Positions 36,055 to 44,172 of a stretch of 64,000 nucleotides of DNA are shown here, piece after piece. Within the stretch, counting starts at the first letter, position 1. The number at the start of each line of letters is the position of its first letter. Under the pieces are notes generated by a model that worked only from the letters and a program-made list of their open reading frames with translations, ran no database searches and was not told where the DNA came from. Position numbers and translations under genes: made by a program. Source of the stretch: Dactylosporangium aurantiacum (GTDB taxonomy: Bacteria; Actinomycetota; Actinomycetes; Mycobacteriales; Micromonosporaceae); contig NZ_JNYJ01000031.1 of assembly GCF_000716715.1 (NCBI RefSeq), positions 32,775 through 96,774 on the forward strand, in the 5' to 3' direction.

Positions 36055-37182
36055 TCAGCCGCGGCGGCGCAGCAGGAGCCACCCGCCGAGCACGACCACC
36101 AGCAGCAGCACCACGCCCCCGGCGACCGCTGCCACGAGCACGAGGTCGACCCCGCCGGCCGGGCCACCGTCGTCGGCCGCCCCGGCGGTCGGTGACGCCG
36201 CCAGCAGCGGGTTGGACGGCACCGCGGGCACGTCGGTGGTGAGGGCCTTGACCAGGTTGAGCCGGCCGTAACCGTAGTCGGGGTCACGGCCGGGGGTGCC
36301 CGCGTCGTCGGCCGTGGCGATCAGGCGCTGGATGACGTCCTTCGCCGGCAGCTGCGGGTACTTCGCCCTGATCAGCGCCGCGGCGCCGGACACGACCGCG
36401 GTCGCGGCGCTGGTCCCGTCGGAGCTCGGGTAGTAGCCCACCACCCGGCCGCCGCCGGACGCGGAGATGACCGGGATGGCCACCCCGGGCGCGGTCAGCA
36501 CGACCTCGGGGCCGCGGATCGCGCCGGCCCAGGCGTTGCCGTCGCGGTCGATCGCGGAGACGGCGACCACGCCCGGGAAGCGGGCCGGGGCCAGGACCCC
36601 GCTGCCGGACGGGAACTGCGAGGCGTTGCCGCTGCCGGCGACGACGACGGCGTCGTGGTCCAGGGCGTACCGGATCGCGTCCTCGGCGGTGCGCTCGATC
36701 ACGGTGCCGCCGGTGGAGATATTGATCACTTTCGCCCCGTGGTCGACGGCCCAGCGGATGCCGTCGGCGATGTTGGTGGCGCCGATCGCGGTGCCGCTGG
36801 CGGAGATGCGCACCGGCAGGATCTTCGCCTTCGGCGCGATGCCGAGCAGGTGGTCGGCGCTGCCGCCCTTGGCGGCGATGATGCCGGCCATGGACGAGCC
36901 GTGGCCGTCGTTGTCGGTGCGGAACGAGCCGGGCTCGCCGACGAACGACGTGCCGTCCAGGACCTGACCGTCGAGGTCGGGGTGGGTGCCGACGCCGCTG
37001 TCCAGGACCGCGACGACGACACCGTCGCCGGCGGTGACCTTCTGGGCGGCGGCGACGTCGAGGGTCTTGAGGTACCACTGCCGGTCGCGCATCGTCTCGG
37101 CCCAGGCCGGCTGCGCGGCGAGCACCGGCGCGGCGGCGACGAGGACGGCGACGACGACCGCGGCCTTACGGACCGCACGCAT
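36055..37182 (-). CDS. mycosin 3, conventional length
   Basis: The 375-residue protein has a signal peptide (1-28), an S8 domain with D61 (AVLDSG), H94 (NDGHGSSMAG), N186 and S258 (DGTSAATAVV), and a C-terminal membrane helix (about 348-370) ending in Arg residues. This is the canonical mycosin size and layout. ATG start with GGAG upstream. It lies between eccD and the eccE pair and shares the RDRQWYLKTL/AQKVTAGDGVVVAV core with mycosin 2, suggesting a local duplication. Confidence 0.93.
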   Translation of the reverse strand: MRAVRKAAVVVAVLVAAAPVLAAQPAWAETMRDRQWYLKTLDVAAAQKVTAGDGVVVAVLDSGVGTHPDLDGQVLDGTSFVGEPGSFRTDNDGHGSSMAGIIAAKGGSADHLLGIAPKAKILPVRISASGTAIGATNIADGIRWAVDHGAKVINISTGGTVIERTAEDAIRYALDHDAVVVAGSGNASQFPSGSGVLAPARFPGVVAVSAIDRDGNAWAGAIRGPEVVLTAPGVAIPVISASGGGRVVGYYPSSDGTSAATAVVSGAAALIRAKYPQLPAKDVIQRLIATADDAGTPGRDPDYGYGRLNLVKALTTDVPAVPSNPLLAASPTAGAADDGGPAGGVDLVLVAAVAGGVVLLLVVVLGGWLLLRRRG

Positions 37183-37272
37183 CTACGACTCCAGTGCTGT
37201 CAGGGCGCCCCGCGAAGGGCCACCGGGAAGGCCCGCACGCGGGCCACCGAACCGGGCCGGGTCGCGGCACCG

Positions 37273-37935
37273 TCACTGCGGCCCGCCGAAGAGCTGCTGC
37301 TCGATCTGTGTCGTCGCCAGCCGCAGGTACCGCCACGTGCCCGCCTGATACACGACGAGCCCGTCGGGCGGAGTGGCCTGCAGCGTCGCGGCCTGCATCG
37401 CGTCGAGGCGCATGAGGGTCGCGGCGGCGGCCAGCTGCCGCTCCGTCAACCGGCGCAGGATCACGACGTCGGCCTCGAACAGCGACTGCGCCACGTACTC
37501 ACCGAACCAGCCCGCGACGGTCAGCAGCGCCTGCCACGGGCCGAGCTCCGGCACGCTCAACGGGTGCCGCTCGGCCACGAACAGCACCGGCGTGGCGACC
37601 GTGCCCGGCACGTCGAGCGTCTGGTACGGCGGCGCGGCGCGGAACAGGTCGGGCCGGCCGGTGACGGACTCGCCGAACCCGTTCCACAGCGGCTCGTCGG
37701 GGGTGTGCACGACGACCCGCGCGCCGATGGCGAGGGCCCGCAGCATCAGCAGCCGCTCGACCCAGCCCCGGTCGATGAGCAGCACCCGGGTCGGCTGCGC
37801 CCGGAACAGCTGCAGGGTCACCGGGTTCTGGTGCTGGTCGAAGCCCAGGACGATCCCGCCGGGCTCGGTGCCGAGCGCGACGCCGCCGACGGTGCCCTGG
37901 TCACCGGTGAACTCCAGGCCCGCGCGCCGCCTCAC
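37273..37935 (-). CDS. conserved protein translationally linked to eccE
   Basis: The 220-residue protein has no membrane helix and no recognised catalytic motif; it contains a TRVLLIDRGWVERLLMLRALA segment and a beta-rich N-terminus (GTVGGVALGTEPGGIVLGFD). It probably is a cytoplasmic accessory of the EccE component, judged only by position. GTG start at 37935 overlaps the stop of a duplicated minigene; GGAGGTGACGGC precedes it. Confidence 0.65.
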   Translation of the reverse strand: MRRRAGLEFTGDQGTVGGVALGTEPGGIVLGFDQHQNPVTLQLFRAQPTRVLLIDRGWVERLLMLRALAIGARVVVHTPDEPLWNGFGESVTGRPDLFRAAPPYQTLDVPGTVATPVLFVAERHPLSVPELGPWQALLTVAGWFGEYVAQSLFEADVVILRRLTERQLAAAATLMRLDAMQAATLQATPPDGLVVYQAGTWRYLRLATTQIEQQLFGGPQ

Positions 37936-38108
37936 GCCGTCACCTCCGCCGCGCTCCGGCGCCGACGCGAGCCCCGCCCTGAGCCCACGGCTCGCGTCCC
38001 TCCGCTGCACTCCGGTCCGCTCACGCCGTCACCTCCGCTGCGCTCCGGCGCCGACGCGAGCCCCGCCCTGAGCCCACGGCTCGCGTCCCTCCGCTGCGCT
38101 CCGGTCCG
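37931..38108. repeat. 89-bp tandem duplication between eccE and its partner gene
   Basis: Two near-identical copies start at 37931 and 38020 (CTCACGCCGTCACCTCCG); a third CTCAC at 38109 is the eccE stop region. The copies differ at only a few bases (e.g. CCGCCGCGC versus CCGCTGCGC). Each carries a ribosome-binding GGAGG and a GTGA stop-start overlap on the minus strand. Confidence 0.92.
37932..38024 (-). CDS. 30-codon minigene, second copy
   Basis: This is the duplicate of the preceding minigene (one visible change, Arg to Cys at position 6). Its GTG at 38024 overlaps the stop of the first copy and its TGA overlaps the GTG at 37935. The 89-bp unit length keeps this overlap in phase although it is not a multiple of three. 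Confidence 0.35.
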   Translation of the reverse strand: MSGPECSGGTRAVGSGRGSRRRRSAAEVTA

Positions 38109-38113
38109 CTCAC
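38021..38113 (-). CDS. 30-codon minigene, first copy
   Basis: Its GTG at 38113 overlaps the TGA of eccE, and its TGA overlaps the GTG of the second copy. The product would be a basic Gly/Arg/Ser-rich 30-residue peptide (starts SGPERSGGTRAV) with no known domain. It may only relay ribosomes from eccE to the next gene. Confidence 0.35.
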   Translation of the reverse strand: MSGPERSGGTRAVGSGRGSRRRRSAAEVTA

Positions 38114-39339
38114 AGCGTCCCCCCGCCGGTCGGCGCCGACGCGTAGACGGCGAGCTGGTGCTGCCCGTGCATCGGCCGCAGCTTGATGCCGAGCGTCTTG
38201 GTGTACTCACGCACGGTGCCGATCGCGGCGGCGAGGCGGTCCGGCGGTGCCATGACCCGCACCACGGTGCGCAGCCCGACCTCGACACCGCGGCGGGCCG
38301 CGACCGCCGACACCACGAGCTGGCCGGCGGGGATGCTCATCAGCGACTGCACGGCCGCCGGGTCGAACGGCACCGGCCACTGCTCGACCTCGAACGCGAC
38401 GTGCTGCCGGTTGCCGGCCTGCCAGCCCTGCCACCGCTCGCGGGCCGCGATCGGGGCGCCGGCGGGCAGGCCGTCCAGGCCGCATGCGGCGCGCACGGCG
38501 CCGGACAGCGCGGCGGAGTCCAGGATCTGGTAGGTGATGCCGGCGGTGTTGAGGGCCTTGCCGAGCCGGCCGGCCATCGCGGCCAGCGCGCGGTGCACGC
38601 CGTCGACGCCGCCGCCGCGGTCCGCCGCCGCCTCGATCGCGTCGGCGGCGTCGAGCCGGGCCGCGACCCAGGTCAGGTGCGCGGCGGGGCCGGTCTGCCG
38701 GCCGGTGGTCAGGGCGAGCAGCTCGCGGTAGGAGCTGGCGGCGGGGCTGTTGGGCGCCGGACCGGCGGCGGGCGCCGGGGTGCGCAGGCTCACCAGCTGC
38801 AGCGCCGACGGCTTCGCGGTGCCCTCGTCGAGCATCCGCAGCAGGCGGTCGAGGCGCAGCGCGGGCCGGCGGGTGCCGAGGACCTCGTCGGCGCCGCCGA
38901 CGGCGATGGCGATGAACCAGCCGTCGCGGTCCTGGCCGATGCCGAGCTCGGCGCCGCGGTCGTCGTAGCCGTACACCTGGAAGGCGGGGGCGGGCAGCGC
39001 GGCCGGGCCGGCGTTGCGGCGGCGGCGCATCGCCGCGCGCAGGCCGAGCGCCTGATACGCCCAGCGGCCGCCGGAGCGGCTGAGGCCGGTGGCGAGCGCG
39101 CCCGCGGCGACGGCGGCGCCGACACCGATCGCGACGGGGCCGCCGGCGAACACGGCCGCGCCGACCGCGACGGCCGACACCTCGATCGCGACGAGCTGAG
39201 CGGTGCCGAACTCGCCGGGGCCGCCGGGGGCGGGACGCAGCCGGCGCACCGGGGCGGTGCGGTCCGGTGGGCGAGCGCCGGGAGCCGGGCCGGGACCGCC
39301 CGTCGCCGGTGGCCTGCCCTGTGCCGTTGCCGATGTCAC
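38110..39339 (-). CDS. eccE: type VII secretion protein EccE
   Basis: The 409-residue protein has a Pro/Arg-rich cytoplasmic start, two membrane helices (about 47-65 and 67-86) and a large soluble domain, the arrangement of EccE, the peripheral subunit of the ESX membrane complex. Sequence conservation of EccE is low, so identification rests on layout and on its place beside eccB, eccD and mycosin genes. GTG 39339 with GGAGGGAGC upstream. Divergent from eccB over 201 bp, which include a TTACGAT element at about 39467 but no clear -35. Confidence 0.82.
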   Translation of the reverse strand: MTSATAQGRPPATGGPGPAPGARPPDRTAPVRRLRPAPGGPGEFGTAQLVAIEVSAVAVGAAVFAGGPVAIGVGAAVAAGALATGLSRSGGRWAYQALGLRAAMRRRRNAGPAALPAPAFQVYGYDDRGAELGIGQDRDGWFIAIAVGGADEVLGTRRPALRLDRLLRMLDEGTAKPSALQLVSLRTPAPAAGPAPNSPAASSYRELLALTTGRQTGPAAHLTWVAARLDAADAIEAAADRGGGVDGVHRALAAMAGRLGKALNTAGITYQILDSAALSGAVRAACGLDGLPAGAPIAARERWQGWQAGNRQHVAFEVEQWPVPFDPAAVQSLMSIPAGQLVVSAVAARRGVEVGLRTVVRVMAPPDRLAAAIGTVREYTKTLGIKLRPMHGQHQLAVYASAPTGGGTL

Positions 39340-39540
39340 CTGTTCCCGTGCTCCCTCCGCTGCGTTGCGCCCGCCGAGAGGTATCCGGTCCGAGCCGAGG
39401 CGCCCACAGTGTACGGGCGGGACCGTCCGCGCGCGGTCCTCGGTACCGCGGCCGGCAGCCCGACCGGTTACGATCGCCACTCGGTGAGGCGCCGCTGGAC
39501 CGCGGCGCGCGGCACGGCGGCAGTCGGGGAGGCGCCAAGC

Positions 39541-41136
39541 ATGGTCGCGCGATACGAACAGGTGCGGGCGTACCGGTTCGTCACGCGCCGGATCGTCTCG
39601 GCGATGCTCTCGGGCGAGCCGGAGAGCAACGAGCTGCCGGTGCGGCGGCTCGGGATGTCGTTGTTCGGCAGCCTGCTCGTCGGCATGATCGTCCTGGCCG
39701 TCGTCGGCGTCTACGGGTTCATCAACCCCTCCGGCGGCAAGCCCGCGGAGAACGACATCGTGATCGAGCGCGAGAGCGGCGCGCGGTACGTGTTCATCGA
39801 CGGCCGCCTGCACCCCGTGCTGAACTTCGCCTCGGCCCGGCTGATCGTCGGCAACCCCAGCCCGAAGGTGCGCACGATGTCGCACAAGTCGCTGGTGAAC
39901 GTGCCGGTCGGCCCGCCGGTGGGCATCCGCGACGCGCCGGACCCGCCGCCGCCGAAGAACGCGCTGCTCGGCCTGCCCTGGAACGTGTGCGGCGTGCGGG
40001 TCACCGGGGCCGGTGAGGCCGCGACGCAGCTCGTCATCGGCCGCACCCCGTCCGGTGGTGTGCCGCTGGGTGAGCAGGCGCTGCTGGTGTCGACCTCGGC
40101 CAACGGCGAGCTGCCCTCGTACCTGCTGTGGCACGACCACCGGTTGCGCATCGCGGACCGCACGACGCTGACCGCGCTGGAGCTCGCGTCGATCACGCCG
40201 ATGCGGATCGACCCGGCGCTGCTGGACGCGGTCACCGCCGGTCCGGACCTCGCGGCGCCGCGGCTGCCCGGTGCGGGCCAGCCGAGCCCGAAGAAGGTCG
40301 CCGGCGCGAACGCCGAGGTCGGCGCCGTGTACCGGTCCGGCCAGCAGTACTACGTCGTGACCCGCACCGGCCTGGCCGCGATCGGGGCGGTGTCCGCGGC
40401 GCTGCTGCTGGCCAACGGCAAGCCCGCGGTGGAGATCTCCGCCACGCAGACCGCGCAGGTGCTCGACACCACGCCGGTGGAGCCGGAGGGCTTCCCGCAG
40501 GCGAAGCCGGCGATCCGGGCCGACACCGCTGACACGACCCTGTGCGCGCAGTTCGGCACGGCCGCCGCGGGCGGGCGGGGCACGCCGGCGCTGACGCTGT
40601 ACGGGCCCGGCTCGGAGCAGCTGACGCTGGACCCGGACCGGTCCACGGTGCGCACCGCCACGACCGCCGACCAGGTCACGCTCGCCGAGGGGCACGGCGC
40701 GCTCGCGCAGGCGCTGCCGGGCGGGGACGGGCAGGCGACCGGCACCGTCTACCTCATCACCGACCAGGGGATCCGGTACCCGCTGCAGGACACCGGCGAG
40801 GTGAAGGCGCAGGCGGCGCTCGGGTACGAGGGCGTCACGCCGGTCGGGGTGCCCGCGAGCCTGCTCGCGCTGGTGCCGCGCGGCCCGACGCTGGACCCGG
40901 AGGTGGCCCGCAAGTTCGTGGCCCCGGCGGCCCCGGCACCGGCGAGCACGACGAAGACCCCGGCACCGGCGACCAGCACCGCCAAGCCGCCGTCCTCCGC
41001 GCCGCCCACGAGCAAGGCGCCGTCGAGCCCGGCGACGTCGCGGTCCGGCCGGCGGGCGGCGCAGGCCAGGCGCGGCGCGCGGCGATGGCGTCGATCGGAT
41101 AGGGTCGATTTCACTGGTATCGACCCAGTAGCCTGA
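39541..41136 (+). CDS. eccB: type VII secretion protein EccB
   Basis: The 531-residue protein begins with the family signature (YEQVRAYRFVTRRIVSAML), has one membrane helix (38-62) and a large external domain with the central GLPWNVCGVRV block and repeated beta elements of the EccB fold. EccB holds the complex on the outer side of the membrane. The C-terminal 80 residues are a Pro/Ala/Thr linker ending in an Arg-rich stretch, longer than usual. Start ATG 39541. It is followed by the second substrate module 39 bp downstream. Confidence 0.93.
   Translation: MVARYEQVRAYRFVTRRIVSAMLSGEPESNELPVRRLGMSLFGSLLVGMIVLAVVGVYGFINPSGGKPAENDIVIERESGARYVFIDGRLHPVLNFASARLIVGNPSPKVRTMSHKSLVNVPVGPPVGIRDAPDPPPPKNALLGLPWNVCGVRVTGAGEAATQLVIGRTPSGGVPLGEQALLVSTSANGELPSYLLWHDHRLRIADRTTLTALELASITPMRIDPALLDAVTAGPDLAAPRLPGAGQPSPKKVAGANAEVGAVYRSGQQYYVVTRTGLAAIGAVSAALLLANGKPAVEISATQTAQVLDTTPVEPEGFPQAKPAIRADTADTTLCAQFGTAAAGGRGTPALTLYGPGSEQLTLDPDRSTVRTATTADQVTLAEGHGALAQALPGGDGQATGTVYLITDQGIRYPLQDTGEVKAQAALGYEGVTPVGVPASLLALVPRGPTLDPEVARKFVAPAAPAPASTTKTPAPATSTAKPPSSAPPTSKAPSSPATSRSGRRAAQARRGARRWRRSDRVDFTGIDPVA
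41102..41126. promoter_or_regulatory. inverted repeat at the end of eccB
   Basis: GGGTCGAT (41102-41109) and ATCGACCC (41119-41126) form an 8-bp inverted repeat with a 9-base spacer, within the last codons of eccB and 50 bp before the next gene. It could be an operator or a weak hairpin limiting read-through. Confidence 0.4.
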
Positions 41137-41175
41137 CAGAGCGGCACCGAAGAAGAGGACCGAGACGGGGATCTG

Positions 41176-41535
41176 ATGGGCGACGGCACGAACAGAGTCG
41201 ACCTCCTCACCCTTGAGGAGTTCCGCAGCCGGCTCAACGACCGGTTGGACAACGCCAAGGAGCTGCTGCAGAAGCTCAACGCGATGAGCAAACCCGCGCT
41301 GGGCACGTTCCTTGACGCGAAGACCACCGCCGCTGACTACGACCGCGTGCACCGTCAGCACGTGCAGCGGGCCAGCCGGCTGGTGTCCGCGATCGAGGCG
41401 GCGCAGAGCGCGACGGACAGCATCATCCGCAACTACAAGACCACCGAGTCGCGCAACGCGGCCAGCCAGGCCGAGATCCGCCGGGCGTTGGGCGACGTCA
41501 CCCTCGAGCTGGAGGGCCGCAGCGATGGGCAATGA
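41176..41535 (+). CDS. helical type VII secretion-associated protein with YxxxE motif (copy B)
   Basis: The 119-residue all-helical protein carries NYKTTESRN (86-94), the counterpart of NYRTTEERN in copy A at 28956-29525, followed in both by I-x3-L. It lacks copy A's long disordered tail. It overlaps the next gene by 11 bp, so the two products are made together. Confidence 0.78.
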   Translation: MGDGTNRVDLLTLEEFRSRLNDRLDNAKELLQKLNAMSKPALGTFLDAKTTAADYDRVHRQHVQRASRLVSAIEAAQSATDSIIRNYKTTESRNAASQAEIRRALGDVTLELEGRSDGQ

Positions 41536-42772
41536 GTACACGGCGCACTACGCGGGCAAGAGCCACCGTGAGCTCTACGACCAGCTCATGGCGGGCGACC
41601 CCGGGCAGGTGGAGGGTGTCGCCACCGACTGGCACACCGCGGCGACCACGGCGCGGCACATCGCCAGCGAGATCGAGAAGGATCTGCTGAAGCTCGACTG
41701 GAAGGGCGACGCGGGCCAGGAGTACCGGCACCGCCTCGGCCTCGTGAGCACCTTCTCCGGCGGTCTCGCCGACGACCAGGGCGAGGTCAAGAAGGCGCTG
41801 AACACGATCGGCGCGGCGCTGCGCACGGCGCAGAAGAACGCCGACAACCCCGAGGACACCGACGACAGCGACAGCATGTGGGGCGGTGCCGCGATCGGCG
41901 GTGCCACCTTCGGCCTGCCCGGTGCCCTCGTCGGCGGCTACCTCGGCCACGAGCGCGACGAGCAGCAGAAGAAGGAGGCCAAGGAGCGGATGGTGAAGCT
42001 CATGGCCGACCTCGCCGTCGACTACGCGGTCAACAACAGCACGATCCTCGAGCCGCTGCCGCCGCCGGTCGAGCTGCCGGGCGGCGACCCGGGCAACACC
42101 TCCGACCCGAAGGGCGGCCCGGGCGGCTCGGTCCCGCGCAAGGGCCCCGGCGTCAACACGTTCGGCAACGTCAAGACCAGCACCACCGACGCCGTCGGGA
42201 CGGTGTCGACCGGTCCCGGCGGCAACGGCGGCGGCGACCCGTCGCAGACCGTGGTCGGGCAGCAGCCGACCGGCACGTCGCTGCTCGGTGTGGAGACCGG
42301 TGTCGTCGGCGCGGGCGCGCTCGTCGCCGGCACGGCGCTCGCCGGGCAGATCGTCACGCTCGGCGGCGGCGGCCCGACCCTCGGCATCAGCACCGGCCTC
42401 GCCAGCAGCGTCCCGCCCGGCGGCGTCCTCGGCCAGCCCGGCGCGGGCCGCGGCGACGGCGGCGCGACGACGGGCCAGCGCGGCTCCACCGGCAGTCTGC
42501 GGGAGAGCACCGGCCGCACCGCCGGCGCCCGCCCCGGCGCCGAGCGTGGCCCCGGCGCCGGCCGGGCCAACCGCATGGGTGTCCCGGGCCGCGACGGCAT
42601 GTTCGGCCAGCAGCGCGGGACGGGTGCCGCCGCCCGCGGCAACGGCGACGGCGACGAGGAAGAGCGCTACGACACCTGGCTCACCGAGGACGACATGGTG
42701 TGGAGCGACGACGAGCAGGCCCCGCCGCCGGTCCTCGGCGGCAGCGAGCCGCCGCCACCGCCGGCGAGCTGA
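41525..42772 (+). CDS. type VII secretion substrate-like WxG protein (copy B)
   Basis: The 415-residue protein has a helical N-terminus with a W-K-G turn (59-61), a Gly-zipper-like segment (GGAAIGGATFGLPGALVGGYLG, about 115-136), a Gly/Pro/Thr-rich region and the C-terminal tag WLxEDD...W...D...APPxVLG (385-405) plus a short Pro tail. The tag matches copy A. Probably exported by the EccBCDE machine. ATG 41525 lies inside the previous gene. Confidence 0.8.
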   Translation: MGNEYTAHYAGKSHRELYDQLMAGDPGQVEGVATDWHTAATTARHIASEIEKDLLKLDWKGDAGQEYRHRLGLVSTFSGGLADDQGEVKKALNTIGAALRTAQKNADNPEDTDDSDSMWGGAAIGGATFGLPGALVGGYLGHERDEQQKKEAKERMVKLMADLAVDYAVNNSTILEPLPPPVELPGGDPGNTSDPKGGPGGSVPRKGPGVNTFGNVKTSTTDAVGTVSTGPGGNGGGDPSQTVVGQQPTGTSLLGVETGVVGAGALVAGTALAGQIVTLGGGGPTLGISTGLASSVPPGGVLGQPGAGRGDGGATTGQRGSTGSLRESTGRTAGARPGAERGPGAGRANRMGVPGRDGMFGQQRGTGAAARGNGDGDEEERYDTWLTEDDMVWSDDEQAPPPVLGGSEPPPPPAS

Positions 42773-42785
42773 ACGATCGATCGAC

Positions 42786-42820
42786 CTGAGCGGCGCCCGG
42801 GCTTCCCGGGCGCCGCTCAG
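42786..42820 (+). terminator. terminator at the right edge of the secretion locus
   Basis: CTGAGCGGCGCCCGGG (42786-42801) and CCCGGGCGCCGCTCAG (42805-42820) make a perfect 16-bp stem with a CTT loop, 13 bp after the last secretion gene. Confidence 0.85.
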
Positions 42821-42939
42821 TGGTTCCACACCGTCGGCCGGGTGCCCGGGCCGGTGCGCCCGGCGAGGCGCCGCGGGCCGCCGCGACCGCGACGCACGCA
42901 GCCGGCCCGGCAGACGGGGCGGCCCAGGTGCGCACGGAC

Positions 42940-43145
42940 CGGTCCGGAGACAGGCCGCGGCGCCGCAAGCGGACGCAAACAGCCCCGGCGCCGCAAGCGG
43001 ACGCGGACAGGCCCGGCGTTTCAAGCGGACGCGGACAGGCTCAGCGGCTCAGGGCGGGCCCAATCGGGCCCGGCGCCTCAAGCGACACGACCCGGCCCGG
43101 CGCGTCAGGCAGGCGGGCAGGCAGGCAGGCAGGCAGGCAGCGACA
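42940..43145. repeat. degenerate repeats and a CAGG microsatellite
   Basis: The 425-bp gene-free stretch 42773-43197 contains the terminator, then degenerate copies of CAAGCGGACGCGGACAGGC (about 42965-43045), and a (CAGG)n run at 43106-43140 with one variant unit. No gene is supported. Confidence 0.75.
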
Positions 43146-43197
43146 GCCTCGGCGGCTCAGGGCGGGCACCAGACCCGTCCGGGGCAGGCGCCGGCGC

Positions 43198-44070
43198 TCA
43201 GGCGGGCACGGCGCGCAGCGCGCCGGGGCGGCGGCCGGTCAGGTGGTCCAGGGCGGCGGCCGCGGCGGCGTCGGCGGGCAGGTGCACGACGATGCGCTGG
43301 TCGTCGTCGGCCGGCAGGTCGAGGGTCTCGTACGCCAGCCGCACCTCCCCCACCGCCGGGTGCGCCAGCCGCAGCACCCCGTGCGCGAGCGGCAGCCCCG
43401 GCAGCGTCGCCACCCGCCGCGCGAACGGCTCACCCGCCGTCACGGTCAGCTCGTCGGCGAGCGCGGCCACCGCGCCGTCGGCGCGGAACGGGCCCTGCTT
43501 GAGCGCGGCGACCTGCTCGTCGGCGACGTGCTCCCAGTCCGGGAACACCGCGCGGGCCCGCGGGTCGGTGAACACGAACCGCGGCAGGCTCGGCGGCGCC
43601 GCCTCCTCGGCGGCGGGGGTGTCGAGCAGCCCGGTCGGGCCGGCCAGCCGCTCGAACGCCGGCGTGTACGCCAGCAGCTCCCCCAGCCGGTTCAGCAGCA
43701 CCGCGGGCGACGGCTCCAGCCGCTCCAGCAGCGCCCGCGCCCCGGCCCGCACGGTCCTGGCGGCACCGGCCGCGGCGCGGCACCGGAACGCGCCGTCCGC
43801 GGCCTTCGTCAGGATCAGCAGGTGGGTGCGCTCGGCCGGGGTGAGCCGCAGCGCGTCGGCGAGCGCCGCGAGGACCTGCGGTGACGGGCGCCGGTCGCGG
43901 CCCTGTTCGAGGCGGATCACGTACTCGACGCTGACCCCGGCGAGCGCGGCCACCTCGGACCTGCGCAGCCCCGGCGTACGGCGGCGCGGGCCGGTCGGCA
44001 GCCCCACCACCGCCGGGTCGAGCGCCTCCCGCCGCGATCGCAGCAGCACCCCCAGCTCGTTGTCGCTCAC
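43198..44070 (-). CDS. XRE-family regulator with MmyB-like ligand domain
   Basis: The 290-residue protein has an N-terminal helix-turn-helix (about 20-78; RRSEVAALAGVSVEYVIRLEQGRDR) and a C-terminal MmyB-like sensor domain (about 110-285), a PAS-like fold that binds fatty-acid-type ligands in this family. Usually a repressor of the adjacent oxidoreductase. TACGGT on the minus strand is seven bases from the GTG at 44070, so transcription probably starts at the codon, although GGGGAC could also act as a ribosome site. Divergent from the FAD oxidoreductase over about 100 bp. Confidence 0.88.
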   Translation of the reverse strand: MSDNELGVLLRSRREALDPAVVGLPTGPRRRTPGLRRSEVAALAGVSVEYVIRLEQGRDRRPSPQVLAALADALRLTPAERTHLLILTKAADGAFRCRAAAGAARTVRAGARALLERLEPSPAVLLNRLGELLAYTPAFERLAGPTGLLDTPAAEEAAPPSLPRFVFTDPRARAVFPDWEHVADEQVAALKQGPFRADGAVAALADELTVTAGEPFARRVATLPGLPLAHGVLRLAHPAVGEVRLAYETLDLPADDDQRIVVHLPADAAAAAALDHLTGRRPGALRAVPA

Positions 44071-44172
44071 GTCCCCGACCGTACCGCGCGGCGGCCGGCG
44101 GATCGTGTCCCCGCCGCTACCAGCCTGGGCGCGGGCTCCCTCCGCGGCGCGCCGGGGGCGACGGTGGACGGC

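Noticed and set aside
36655..41136. A 1493-codon open frame on the plus strand running through several genes
   Set aside because: Its first two thirds are antisense to mycosin 3, the eccE partner and eccE and have shadow-type composition; only the part from 39541 is real (eccB).
24018..42772. Type VII locus as a recently acquired island
   Set aside because: Base composition and codon use match the surroundings and no integrase, tRNA or attachment repeat borders it.
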